Part shown: in pieces, positions 9,147-19,023 of the stretch
Position numbering within the stretch: position 1 is the first letter of the stretch
How the letters are laid out: every line of letters begins with the position of its first letter
DNA from: Bombyx mori
Lineage: Eukaryota; Arthropoda; Insecta; Lepidoptera; Bombycidae
Assembly (NCBI RefSeq): GCF_030269925.1
Contig: NC_085116.1
Coordinates: forward strand, 17,608,001-17,672,000
Direction of reading: 5' to 3'
DNA: 64,000 nt
The notes under the pieces: model-generated
Databases searched by the model: none
Seen by the model: the letters and a program-made list of their open reading frames with translations, nothing else
What the model was told of the DNA's origin: nothing
Made by a program: the position numbers and the translations under genes

Positions 9147-12100
9147 GGTTGCGTCCACCGCTTCCTCCAGTGCAACTTGAACCACTCCGCCAGGGCACAG
9201 GATCTCCTCGTCCACACAATGGCGGAGTGGTCAATCGACGTCGCTGTCGCCGCGGAGCCGTACTTCGTCCCCACCGACCAGGACTGCTGGATGGGGGACG
9301 TCGACGGCTCCGTGGCCATTGTGTTGAGACAGTCCGCGGCGTTACCCCCCTTGGATATGGTGGCCAGGGGACCCGGGTACGTCGCGGCTAGGATCGACGG
9401 GACCGTCGTGATCGGGGCGTACTTTTCTCCGAACAGGAGCCTCGCCGAATTCGAACGGTTTCTGGGCGGGCTCGAGGCGCTTTTACACCGCCTCGGGTCC
9501 CGCCCTGTCATCGTCGCGGGGGACTTCAATGCCAAGTGCACGGCTTGGGGTTCCCCCCGCACGGATGCGCGAGGCGAGGCCCTTTCGGAGTGGGCGATCG
9601 CGACCGGCCTCTGTCTCCTAAACAGAGGCACGGTCGCGACTTGCGTGCGGTGGAACGGGCAATCTCACGTGGACGTGACGTTCGCGTCCCCGTCCGCCGT
9701 GCGCCGCACCCGCGGCTGGCGCGTACTCGAGGGGGCGGAGACGCTCTCGGACCACAGATACGTCCGATTCGAGCTCTCCGCCTCCTCCTTGTCGTCGTCG
9801 TCAGCCGCGGGCGCCCGCGGTGAGGAAGAGCTCCCGCAAGGTGCGCCCCGTTCGTTCCCCAGGTGGGCCTTGAAACGAATGAACAAGGAGTTGCTGATGG
9901 AGGCGGCCGCTGTTGCTGCGTGGGCGCCAAAACCCGCGCGGCTCGCGGACGTGGATGCGGAGGTCGACTGGTTCCGGGGCACCATGGCAAACATTTGTGA
10001 TGCCGCCATGCCCCGGGTCGGCCCCCGAGCACCACGTGGGGGTGCATTCTGGTGGTCGCCCGAGATCGCAAGACTCCGAGAGGAGTGCGTGAGGGCGCGC
10101 CGCCGGAGCGCACGCCACCGCCGCCGCCGTAGTCGCGACGCAACGTTCGCGGAGACGGCGGCCCGGCTGCACGCTGACTGTCGTCAAAAGCAGACGGCGT
10201 TGCAGCTGGCCATCGGCGAGGCCAAGAAGCAGAGCATGAAGACTCTCCTGGAGTCGCTCGACGAAGATCCCTGGGGGCGCCCATACAAGATGGTTCGCAG
10301 GAAACTGCAGCCGTGGGCGCTCCCGGTGACCGAGCGGCTCCAGCCTCGGCAGCTGCGGGAAATAGTTTCCGCGCTTTTCCCGCCAGCAGCGGGGGGAGAC
10401 TTTGAGCCCCCCCAGATGGACGCCACGTGGGGCACGCCTCCGCGTCGCCCCAGCGTTCCCGCTGCCGAGGAGCCCCCTCCCCCTATCACGGGGGCGGAGA
10501 TCCATGCGGCCGTGTCCAGAATGAGAGCGAAGGACGTGGCCCCCGGCCCTGACGGTGTTCACGGCCGGGTCTGGAGCTTGGCCTTCGAGGCCCTAGGGGA
10601 CCGGCTCGGGGGGCTTTTCGAAGCGTGCCTCGAGTCGGGACGGTTCCCGTCGAAATGGAAGACGGGCAGACTGGTCCTTCTGCGGAAGGACGGGCGCCCC
10701 GCGGACTCACCCGCGGGCTATCGCCCCATCGTGTTGCTGGACGAAGCGGGCAAGATGCTCGAGAGGATCGTCGCGGCCCGCATCGTCCGGCACCTGACCG
10801 AGACGGGTCCCGATCTTTCGGCGGAGCAATACGGCTTCAGAGAGGGCCGCTCGACTATCGACGCAATTCTGCGCGTGCGGGCCCTCTCCGATGAAGCCGT
10901 ATCCCGGGGCGGGGTGGCGATGGCGTTATCCTTAGATGTAAGGAACGCCTTCAACACCCTGCCCTGGTCGGTGATCGCGGGGGCGCTGGAGTATCACGGC
11001 GTCCCCGCATACCTCCGCCGACTGATCGGCTCCTACCTCGAGGGCAGGTCGATCCAGTGCATCGGACACGGTGGGGCGATGTACCGCTTCCCCGTCGAGC
11101 GCGGTGTTCCGCAGGGGTCTGTCTTGGGCCCCCTGCTGTGGAACATCGGCTACGACTGGGTCCTGCGGGGCGTCGTACGGGGTCCCCTCCCCGGGCTGAG
11201 CGTCATTTGTTACGCTGACGACACTCTGGTCGTGGCTCCGGGGAGGGATTACCGGGAGTCTGCCCGTCTGGCGTGCGCAGGCGTGGCACACGTCGTCACA
11301 AGGATCCGACGGCTGGGACTCGAGGTGGCGCTCGACAAAACCCAGGCCCTGTTGTTTCACGGGCCGGGACGAGCGCCGCCTCTGGGTGCCCACCTCGTGA
11401 TCGGAGGCGTCCGCGTCGGGGTCGGGGTGACCGGTCTTCGGTACCTCGGCCTTGAACTGGATGGTCGGTGGAACTTCCGCGCTCACTTTGCGAAGTTGGG
11501 CCCTCGACTGATGGCGACGGCCGGCTCTTTGAGTCGGCTGCTTCCAAACGTCGGGGGTCCCGATCAGGTGGCGCGCCGCCTCTACATGGGGGTGGTGCGG
11601 TCGATGGCACTATACGGGGCTCCCGTATGGTGCCACGCCCTGACCCGCAAGAACGTCGCGGCGCTGCGACGTCCGCAGCGCGCGATCGCGGTCAGGGCGA
11701 TCCGAGGATACCGCACTGTCTCCTTCGAGGCGGCGTGCTTGCTCGCCGGGGCGCCACCCTGGGACCTGGAGGCGGAGGCGCTCGCTGCCGATTACCGGTG
11801 GCGTAGCGAGCTTCGCTCTAGGGGGGAAGGGCGCCCCGGCGAAGGAGTAGTTCGAGCGCGGAGGCTCCAATCTCGGCGGTCCGTGCTGGAGGCGTGGTCT
11901 CGCCGCTTGGCGGACCCGTCGGCCGGCCTCCGTACCGTCGAGGCGGTCCGCCCGGTTCTCGCGGACTGGGTGGGCCGCGACCGCGGATGCCTCACCTTCC
12001 GGCTGACGCAAATGTTGACCGGCCATGGTTGTTTTGGCCGGTACCTTTTCAAAATAGCCGGAAGGGAACCGACGGCGCAGTGCCACCACTGCGCGGACCG

Positions 12101-12392
12101 CGACGAGGAAGACACAGCGGAACATACATTGGCGCGTTGCTCTGGATTCGACGAGCAACGCGCCGCCCTCGTCGCGGTCATTGGAGAGGACCTCTCGCTG
12201 CCGCGCGTCGTGGCTACGATGCTCGGCAGCGACGCGTCCTGGAAGGCGATGCTCGACTTCTGCGAGTCCACCATCTCGCAGAAGGAGGCGGCGGAGCGAG
12301 AGAGGGAGAGCTCTTCCCTTTCCGCACCGATCCGTCGCCGTCGAGCCGGGGGCCGGAGGCGGGAATACGCCCGTACGTCCCGGCCCCTGTAG
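9144..12392 (+). CDS. Unit 2 ORF2: endonuclease/reverse transcriptase (1082 aa, intact)
   Basis: Complete ORF2. Residues 1-225 are an APE-type endonuclease: LQCNLNHSA, AAEPYF, VIVAGDFNAKC, SHVDVTFAS and SDHRY at about 201. Residues about 440-800 are the RT: RPIVLLDEAGK, EQYGFREGRS, ALSLDVRNAFN, GVPQGS (about 653), YADDT (about 689), LDKTQALLF. Residues about 979-1000 are a CHHC...H...C zinc finger typical of the R1 clade. The protein would nick target DNA and carry out target-primed reverse transcription. All key residues are present, so the protein could be active. The element's own 3'UTR is incomplete, so it may act mainly in trans. Confidence 0.93.
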   Translation: MGCVHRFLQCNLNHSARAQDLLVHTMAEWSIDVAVAAEPYFVPTDQDCWMGDVDGSVAIVLRQSAALPPLDMVARGPGYVAARIDGTVVIGAYFSPNRSLAEFERFLGGLEALLHRLGSRPVIVAGDFNAKCTAWGSPRTDARGEALSEWAIATGLCLLNRGTVATCVRWNGQSHVDVTFASPSAVRRTRGWRVLEGAETLSDHRYVRFELSASSLSSSSAAGARGEEELPQGAPRSFPRWALKRMNKELLMEAAAVAAWAPKPARLADVDAEVDWFRGTMANICDAAMPRVGPRAPRGGAFWWSPEIARLREECVRARRRSARHRRRRSRDATFAETAARLHADCRQKQTALQLAIGEAKKQSMKTLLESLDEDPWGRPYKMVRRKLQPWALPVTERLQPRQLREIVSALFPPAAGGDFEPPQMDATWGTPPRRPSVPAAEEPPPPITGAEIHAAVSRMRAKDVAPGPDGVHGRVWSLAFEALGDRLGGLFEACLESGRFPSKWKTGRLVLLRKDGRPADSPAGYRPIVLLDEAGKMLERIVAARIVRHLTETGPDLSAEQYGFREGRSTIDAILRVRALSDEAVSRGGVAMALSLDVRNAFNTLPWSVIAGALEYHGVPAYLRRLIGSYLEGRSIQCIGHGGAMYRFPVERGVPQGSVLGPLLWNIGYDWVLRGVVRGPLPGLSVICYADDTLVVAPGRDYRESARLACAGVAHVVTRIRRLGLEVALDKTQALLFHGPGRAPPLGAHLVIGGVRVGVGVTGLRYLGLELDGRWNFRAHFAKLGPRLMATAGSLSRLLPNVGGPDQVARRLYMGVVRSMALYGAPVWCHALTRKNVAALRRPQRAIAVRAIRGYRTVSFEAACLLAGAPPWDLEAEALAADYRWRSELRSRGEGRPGEGVVRARRLQSRRSVLEAWSRRLADPSAGLRTVEAVRPVLADWVGRDRGCLTFRLTQMLTGHGCFGRYLFKIAGREPTAQCHHCADRDEEDTAEHTLARCSGFDEQRAALVAVIGEDLSLPRVVATMLGSDASWKAMLDFCESTISQKEAAERERESSSLSAPIRRRRAGGRRREYARTSRPL

Positions 12393-12772
12393 GTGGCGGC
12401 CTCCCCCCGGTGAAGGTCAAGGGGCGACCTGAGGGGGTGAGGCCGCGCGGCGCGCTACCAGCACTCTAGCGCGCTGCCGTGGAGTGAATAGAGCGACCGG
12501 TCGACGGTGTATCGCGTCCCGACCCGGCAGGCTGGTTCTGGTCCAGCGGGGTATTCCGGGACACCAGCGGCACCGTCTGGGCGGCCCGACGGGCTGCCGT
12601 ACCGAGACGGCCGACGTTTCAGAGCCTTCGATTCGCCTCGAAGGCTCCGTCGGCTGGGCGTCCTTGGGGTGAGCCGCGCCGTCTGGTTGTAGTGTTGACC
12701 GCGGTAGCCCCCCTACCTCATCCGGGTTCTGACCTCGGAGGGGATCGGACGTCGGGTGTAAGAGTGCAGAGG
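12393..12772 (+). other. Unit 2 truncated 3'UTR
   Basis: It matches unit 1 from the stop codon through the bulged hairpin, but the terminal hairpin and poly(A) are missing. It shares small variants with unit 2b (GAGTGAATAG, CAGAGGAGT), so the two tails are closely related. Confidence 0.75.
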
Positions 12773-14041
12773 AGTGGGCCCCCTGCTGTGGAACATCGGC
12801 TACGACTGGGTCCTGCGGGGCGTCATTCGGGGACCCCTCCCCGGGCTCAGCGTAATTTGTTACGCTGACGACACGTTGGTCGTAGCTCCGGGGAGGGACT
12901 ACCGGGAGTCTGCCCGTCTGGCGTGCACAGGCGTGGCACACGTCGTCACCAGGATCCGACGGTTGGGGCTCGAGGTGGCGCTCGACAAAACCCAGGCCCT
13001 GCTCTTTCACGGGCCGGGACGAGCGCCGCCTGTGGGTGCCCACCTCGTGATCGGAGGCGTCCGCGTCGGGGTCGGGGTTACCGGTCTTCGGTACCTCGGC
13101 CTCGAACTGGACGGTCGGTGGAACTTCCGCGCTCACTTTGAGAAGTTGGGCCCTCGGCTGATGGCAACGGCCGGCTCTTTGAGCCGGCTCCTTCCAAACG
13201 TCGGGGGTCCCGATCAGGTGGCGCGCCGCCTCTACATGGGGGTGGTGTGGTCGATGGCACTATACGGCGCGCCCGTATGGTGCCACGCCCTGACCCGCCA
13301 GAACGTCGCCGCGCTGCGACGTCCGCAGCGCGCGATCGCGGTCAGGGCGATCCGAGGATACCGCACCGTCTCCTTCGAGGCGGCGTGCTTGCTCGCCGGG
13401 GCGCCACCCTGGGACCTGGAGGCGGAGGCGCTCGCTGCCGATTACCGGTGGCGTAGCGACCTTCGCTCTAGGGGGGAAGGGCGCCCCGGCGAAGGAGTAG
13501 TTCGAGCGCGGAGGCTCCAATCTCGGCGGCCCGTGCTGGAGGCGTGGTCTCGCCGCTTGGTGGACCCGTCGGCCGGCCTCCGTACCGTCAAGGCGGTCCG
13601 TCCGGTCCTCGCGGACTGGGTGGGCCGCGACCGCGGATGCCTCACCTTCCGGCTGACGCAGATGTGACCGGCCATGGGTGTTTTGGCCGGTACCTCTTTA
13701 AGATAGCCGGAAGGGAACCGACGGCGCAGTGCCACCACTGCGCGGACCGCGACGAGGAAGACACAGCGGAACACACGCTGGCGCGTTGCTCTGGATTCGA
13801 CGAGCAACGCGCCGCCCTCGTCGCGGTCATTGGAGAGGACCTCTCGCTGCCGCGCGTCGTGGCTACGATGCTCGGCAGCGACGCGTCCTGGAAGGCGATG
13901 CTCGACTTCTGCGAGTCCACCATCTCGCAGAAGGAGGCGGCGGAGCGAGAGAGGGAGAGCTCTTCCCTTTCCGCACCGATCCGTCGCCGTCGAGCCGGGG
14001 GCCGGAGGCGGGAATACGCCCGTACGTCCCGGCCCCTGTAG
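12773..14041 (+). pseudogene. Unit 2b ORF2 fragment: RT C-terminal half, frameshifted
   Basis: It codes from GPLLWNIGYD through YADDT to the C-terminal CHHC...H...C finger. One T is missing at about 13665 (ATGTGACC against ATGTTGACC in the other units), creating a TGA at 13665-13667 and shifting the rest into another frame, open to 14041. EN and the first half of RT are absent, so this is a dead fragment. About 2-3% of its bases differ from unit 2 over the RT part, whereas the finger region is nearly identical. Confidence 0.85.
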
Positions 14042-14575
14042 GTGGCGGCCTCCCCCCGGTGAAGGTCAAGGGGCGACCTGAGGGGGTGAGGCCGCGCGGC
14101 GCGCTACCAGCACTCTAGCGCGCTGCCGTGGAGTGAATAGAGCGACCGGTCGACGGTGTATCGCGTCCCGACCCGGCAGGCTGGTTCTGGTCCAGCGGGG
14201 TATTCCGGGACACCAGCGGCACCGTCTGGGCGGCCCGACGGGCTGCCGTACCGAGACGGCCGACGTTTCAGAGCCTTCGATTCGCCTCGAAGGCTCCGTC
14301 GGCTGGGCGTCCTTGGGGTGAGCCGCGCCGTCTGGTTGTAGTGTTGACCGCGGTAGCCCCCCTACCTCATCCGAGTTCTGACCTCGGAGGGGATCGGACG
14401 TCGGGTGTAAGAGTGCAGAGGAGTCGTTTAGTGGGTGGGCTCTAAAATCCTTGGGCCCGCGGTCTGCTCACAACACCATGCAGATCGTTGAGTCTCACAT
14501 ACCCCGCGCGCCCCTTTTGCGCGGGGACCTCGTAGGAGGTTCGGCCCTCTACCCGAAAAAAAAAAAAAAAAAAAA
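14042..14575 (+). other. Unit 2b 3'UTR and poly(A)
   Basis: Complete 3'UTR with the bulged hairpin and the CCCCGCGC/GCGCGGGG terminal hairpin, then 20 A. The next nine bases, GGGTTAGTT, separate it from unit 3 and contain one telomere-like GGTTAG. Confidence 0.75.
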
Positions 14576-14584
14576 GGGTTAGTT

Positions 14585-15425
14585 CCCGAGGGACCTGGGC
14601 GGGCCCCCCGGCGCGCACTCTGCGTGGCCGGGGGCTCCGTCTGTGGGGGAGTTTTGCTGGACTTCCACCGGGCGCGTCCGTAGGTGGCGAATAACGGGAT
14701 CCTCTGGGAACAGTCCCACTCCCAGGGGTATCGTCCGGTCTTTTTCGTTGCAAGGATTTCTAGGTGTTAGGTAGGTAGGCTAGGTGTAGGAGTAGGTTAG
14801 CCTAGTTAGGCTTTGCAACGAAAGAGATCGGATGACGCGGACCAAAACCAGCAGGGGGAGTTGCGGGCTCTCCACGCCCTTCACTCGCTGAAGGGTGTTC
14901 CTCCTGGAGACGCTCGGGCTCCCTCTCTTGTCCCCTTTCTTCCCCCTTTTTTGTTTTTCTTCGGGTCACGTCCGACCTGTTTCGGACGTAACCCATGGGT
15001 GGTGGTGGGCCACTTTTGGCCTGCCCTTCGATGGAGAAGTGAGCCGGCGTTGCTTACGCATCTTCCGGCCGCTGGTCGCCATGTCCCCGGCTTCGGCTAC
15101 AGGGGCACGCCCTCCAGAGGGGGGTACCGGTATACCGGCGTGGCTTCGTCGTTGCTGCTCTTTTGAGCGTCGGGCGGTGGTCTGCCGTGTTGCTCGTTGC
15201 ACTCGGCGGGCCGCCGGCCAACCCGTAATCCTCACCGCGTGGGGGACGGGGGCCGCTGCCGCGAGGCACGGGGCCGCGAGGACGTAAACCTCTTTAAAAA
15301 ATGCCCCAATCCTAAGCTCTGGTGCCCGGCGATGGGATGAATGGCTGGAGGGAGTCCAGTCCCAAGGGTACCAACCAGACCCCAAGGGATCGACCCCTGG
15401 TTAATAAAAAAGGAAAAAATGTATA
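14585..15425 (+). promoter_or_regulatory. Unit 3 5'UTR
   Basis: Collinear with the unit 2 5'UTR. It includes the 5' hairpin, the inverted repeat enclosing a TTAGG-like tract (14734-14832) and a GC-rich frame of about 130 codons without an initial ATG (14895-15287), also open in unit 2. Confidence 0.65.
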
Positions 15426-15906
15426 ATGGCATCTGTTGAAAAGTTATTACCCCAGGAGGGTACCTCCCGCTCCGCGGGGGGAGAATCCCTCCGTGCGGTC
15501 GAGCGATCGGCCGCACGCTGCCCCACCGTTTCTGGGGGGGGCAAACACTGCCACGAGGATGGGGGCGACAATACGGGTCGCGTAAGGGACAGAGTCCCAA
15601 CCGTAGTAATTGAGCGCTGCGAGAGCTTAATCTCGCTGTACTCGGCGCGGAGCTCCGCAAGGGGCGACGCGTCTAGTGGGCGGGAGACGCCAGCGCTGTT
15701 TGCCGATTGCGATCGGCAGCGGACTCGGCGGAAGCGGAAGTCGGCTCGTCGGCCGGCGTCCTCCGCTCCGTCCGATTCATCGGAAGGAGAGCCTGCCAGC
15801 GCCAAGTACATGGCGTTGGCGGAAGGGCCGGCGGCTGCTGCGGCGCCGCCCGCCACTGATTTTGAGAAGCCGTCGTCTTGCGGACTGGACGCTGCCTCCT
15901 CGGCGC

Positions 15907-16474
15907 AGTTCAGGGCCGCCTTTTTTTTTTTTTTTTTTCGGGTAGAGGGCCGAACCTCCTACGAGGTCCCCGCGCAAAAGGGGCGCGCGGGGTATGTGAG
16001 ACTCAACGATCTGCATGGTGTTGTGAGCAGACCGCGGGCCCAAGGATTTTAGGACCCACCCACTAAACGACTCCCCTGCACTCTTACACCCGACGTCCGA
16101 TCCCCTCCGAGGTCAGAACCCGGATGAGGTAGGGGGGCTACCGCGGTCAACACTACAACCAGACGGCGCGGCTCACCCCAAGGACGCCCAGCCGACGGAG
16201 CCTTCGAGGCGAATCGAAGGCTCTGAAACGTCGGCCGTCTCGGTACGGCAGCCCGTCGGGCCGCCCAGACGGTGCCGCTGGTGTCCCGGAATACCCCGCT
16301 GGACCAGAACCAGCCTGCCGGGTCGGGACGCGATACACCGTCGACCGGTCGCTCTAATCACTCCACGGCGGCGCGCTAGAGTGCTGGTAGCGCGCCGCGC
16401 GGCCTCACCCCCTCAGGTCGCCCCTTGACCTTCACCGGGGGGAGGCCGCCACCTACAGGGAGTTCAGGGCCGCC
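15907..16474 (-). mobile_element. Inverted, 5'-truncated SART-like 3' end inside unit 3 ORF1
   Basis: Positions 15921-16460 are the reverse complement of the last ORF2 codons, the whole 3'UTR and an 18-nt poly(A) (T run 15921-15938). Flanks are a perfect 14-bp duplication, AGTTCAGGGCCGCC, at 15907-15920 and 16461-16474. Diagnostic variants (GATTAGAG, CAGGGGAGTC) match unit 1 rather than 2b. The insertion site is in the element's own ORF1, not telomeric repeat. Confidence 0.92.
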
Positions 16475-16824
16475 TGCCGTGAGGCGAAAAATAAAAATAG
16501 GAAAATAGAAGAGGTTGAGCGCCTACAGCGATCCCTGACGGAGGTGGGTCCCTCTGACCCCCTCCGAGCTTGTAAAATAGTCGGGAAGATAGTCGCGACC
16601 ATTGCGGCTAAATCCACTGGAGGCCTCAAGGGCTCAGAAGTGTCGGCCATGAAATCGGCGGCCGCCACACTCGAGGAACGGCTGCAGGACGTTGTGGACC
16701 GCACCACAACCACGGAGACGGCAGGCCTGCGGCAGGAAATAGCCCTGCAGCACGCCCGACTTGAGCAACTGGCGGAGGAAAATGGCCGACTTCGGGCGGA
16801 GAACGGACAGTTCCGCGTCGACAT

Positions 16825-16950
16825 TTTTTTTTTTTTTTTTTTTATTGCCCTTGTAGGCAGACGAGCATACGGCCCACCTGATGGTGAGTGGTTACCGTCG
16901 CCCATGGACTTCAGCAATGCCAGGGGCAGAGCCAAGCCGCTGCCTACAAT
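16825..16950 (-). mobile_element. Antisense 5'-truncated LINE tail in unit 3 ORF1
   Basis: T-run followed by about 108 nt that is the reverse complement of the 3' end of the LINE at 51037-52527 (from GTAGGCAGCGG to the AATAAA-rich tail). A minimal AT duplication flanks it. Its net length is a multiple of three, so the host frame stays open. Confidence 0.88.
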
Positions 16951-18532
16951 GGCCGAGCTGCGAACAATGGTTGCCGATCTCATCGAGCGGCTACGCAGCT
17001 CGGCCCCTGTCCTTCCTCCGCCCGAAGCAGAAGGCCTCACTGAGGTCGAGGAGCTGAGGCGGCAGCTCCTCATACAGGAAGCACGCAGCTCCAGGGTGGA
17101 GCGTGCGAGGCCGCCCCTCGCCCATGAGGCGAAAGGCAGTGCGCCCGTGCCAGCGCCCCGGAAAACAGTGGCCGTCAGAACTTATGGCGGCCCTACAAAG
17201 GGCGCGACACCTGCGGCACGCCCGGTCGCCTCGGCTGCTGTTCCGGCCAAGCCTGGACCAACGGACCCGCGGAACCAACAAAATACGGGGGCACCAAAAC
17301 CCGCCCCCTCAGGAGCACCAGTCACCGGCCAGCGGAAGACTAAGAAGAATGCTCCTGCCCCGTCCCAGCCTGCGAAGGCGGGGCCTGGCAGGAGCCGAAA
17401 TAAGAAGAAGGGGGGCGTCAACGCCGCCAAACCGGCCCCGACCCCCCAGCCCCGCCCACTGCCCCCTGCCCCGACCAATATGGAAGAGGCCTGGACGACG
17501 GTAGTGCGGCGTGGGCCTAGGAAAGTGGCGGCGCCTGCTGCGCCGCGTCCCAAGCCCGCCCCTGCGGCCACCGCTCCCCGCCAAGAGGGTCGAGCGGAGC
17601 CGAGGGGCCAAAAAGGAAGGAGAGGAGCACGCAGAAAGCCGCGCGCCCCGCGGTCGGCTGCAGTGGTATTGGAGCTGCTGCCGGCCGCCAAAGAAAAGGG
17701 CATCACATACCACGACGTGATGACCCAGGCGCGCGGCGGCGTAAATGTGGACGCCCTCGGCGTGGAGGGTGGCGTCAAGGTCCGGCAGACGGCCAACGGG
17801 GCTCGTCTTTTGGAGTGCCCCGGCGAAAACACGAACGCCGCGGCCGAAAAACTGGCGGCCCGGCTTCGAGAAATTCTGCCGGACCCCGAGATGGTGCGCA
17901 TCGCGCGGCCCGTGAAGATGGGAGAAGTTAAAATCACGGGCCTCGACGAGTGTGCCACGAAGGAGGAGGTCGCCTCGGCCATCGCGTCGCAGGGCAACTG
18001 CGCCCTCGCCGACGTCAAAGTCGGGGAGCTCCGGGTAACCTACTCTGGTACCCGGACGGCGTGGGCGCGTTGCCCGATTGCAACGGCGACCCTCCTGGCC
18101 ACCCCTCCACAGGGGCGGCCTTCCGACAGCCCAGGAAGGCTGCGCGTGGGCTGGGTAGTGGCCCACGTGCAGCTGCAGGATGCCAGGCCGTGGCGCTGTC
18201 TTCGGTGCTTCGGCACCGGCCACGGCCTCGCCAAGTGCCCCTCGACCGTGGACCGCAGCGGCTTGTGTTTCCGCTGCGGCCAACCGGGGCACAAGGCAGC
18301 CTCCTGCACCACAGCCGCGCCGCACTGCGTCTTGTGCGACGCGGCCAAAAGGAAGGCCGACCACCGGGCCGGGGGCCCGGCGTGTAAATCCGCCCCCTCC
18401 TCTACAAAAACGAGGAGGGGCGGAAAGAAAAAGAAGCCGGCTGCAAAAAGGGCAGCCGGTGAGTCAGTTCCCGCCGCGGCTGTTGTCGAGCCGCAGGGCG
18501 GGACAGACGAGGGAGCGATGGACGTAGCCCCG

Positions 18533-18537
18533 TAATG
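18533..18537 (+). promoter_or_regulatory. TAATG stop-start overlap, unit 3
   Basis: Same one-base ORF1/ORF2 overlap as in units 1 and 2. Confidence 0.78.
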
Positions 18538-18659
18538 GGTTGCGTCCACCGCTTCCTCCAGTGCAACTTGAACCACTCCGCCAGGGCACAGGATCTCCTC
18601 GTCCACACCATGGCGGACATTCCGATAGAGGCACCCGTCACGTGCGGACGTGCTCATCG

Positions 18660-18875
18660 TCCACTCGATCGCCCGGTCTTTGTTCGCCCGGCTTTTGTTA
18701 GCCCGGCCATTGTTCGCGCGGCCTGTGTTTGTGGTACATCTGCCGACTAAGTGCTCTTTCTGGAAGTTTTTATTTGTTTTGTTTCCTTTTGTTGTTTCTG
18801 TGTTCGTGGTACATCTGCCGACAAAGTGGTTTCCTGCAAGTATTTATTTGTTTTGTTTCTTTTCGTAATTTCTGT
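18660..18875 (+). repeat. 5'UTR tandem repeats of the Jockey-type element
   Basis: Two kinds of repeat: about four 17-nt units built on GCCCGG..TTTGTTCG (18660-18722), then two 75-nt copies (about 18726-18800 and 18801-18875) sharing GTGGTACATCTGCCGAC and TTTATTTGTTTTGTTTC. Repeated 5'UTR blocks often act as promoter units in LINEs; that role here is inference. Confidence 0.65.
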
Positions 18876-19023
18876 TTTGTTGTGCTTTTTCTTTGTCCTG
18901 TAGTAATCGCGCCGCATTGCCACCTGTGTTCAATAGAACCGCTCAGGTCCGAGAAGTTGGGGCCTCGCCGCAAGGCGAGTGTTTTCAAGACCCGGGGCCG
19001 CCCCACCTGGGTACTCAGCGATC

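Larger units (their letters stand above)
5946..12772 (+). mobile_element. SART-like element, unit 2 (both ORFs intact; 3' end truncated)
   Basis: A near-complete element: 5'UTR about 841 nt, ORF1 (6787-9144), ORF2 (9144-12392), 3'UTR to 12772. Both ORFs are undamaged. The 3'UTR stops after a GTGCAGAGGAGT motif, about 130 nt short of where the poly(A) would begin, and runs directly into a 5'-truncated relative. The 5' boundary is set by comparison with unit 3, since both share sequence from TCCCGAGGG onward. Confidence 0.85.
12773..14575 (+). mobile_element. SART-like element, unit 2b (5'-truncated)
   Basis: It begins inside the RT coding region at GGGCCCCCTGCTG, just after the GVPQGS motif, and continues through the C-terminal finger, a complete 3'UTR and a 20-nt poly(A) (14556-14575). 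It joins the unit 2 3'UTR with no poly(A) or target duplication, so recombination or template switching is more likely than simple insertion. Confidence 0.85.
15426..18535 (+). pseudogene. Unit 3 ORF1: gag-like protein interrupted by an inverted 3'UTR copy
   Basis: It starts MASVEKLLPQ, aligned with the unit 2 start. After codon 165 (15920) an inverted 540-bp family 3' end is inserted; the frame resumes at 16475 in the correct phase. A second insertion of 126 nt (16825-16950), from an antisense LINE tail, lies in the coiled coil and keeps the frame, adding 42 codons that begin with a Phe run. The three zinc knuckles and the TAATG junction are intact. The first insertion stops translation, so this copy cannot give full-length protein. 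Confidence 0.85.
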
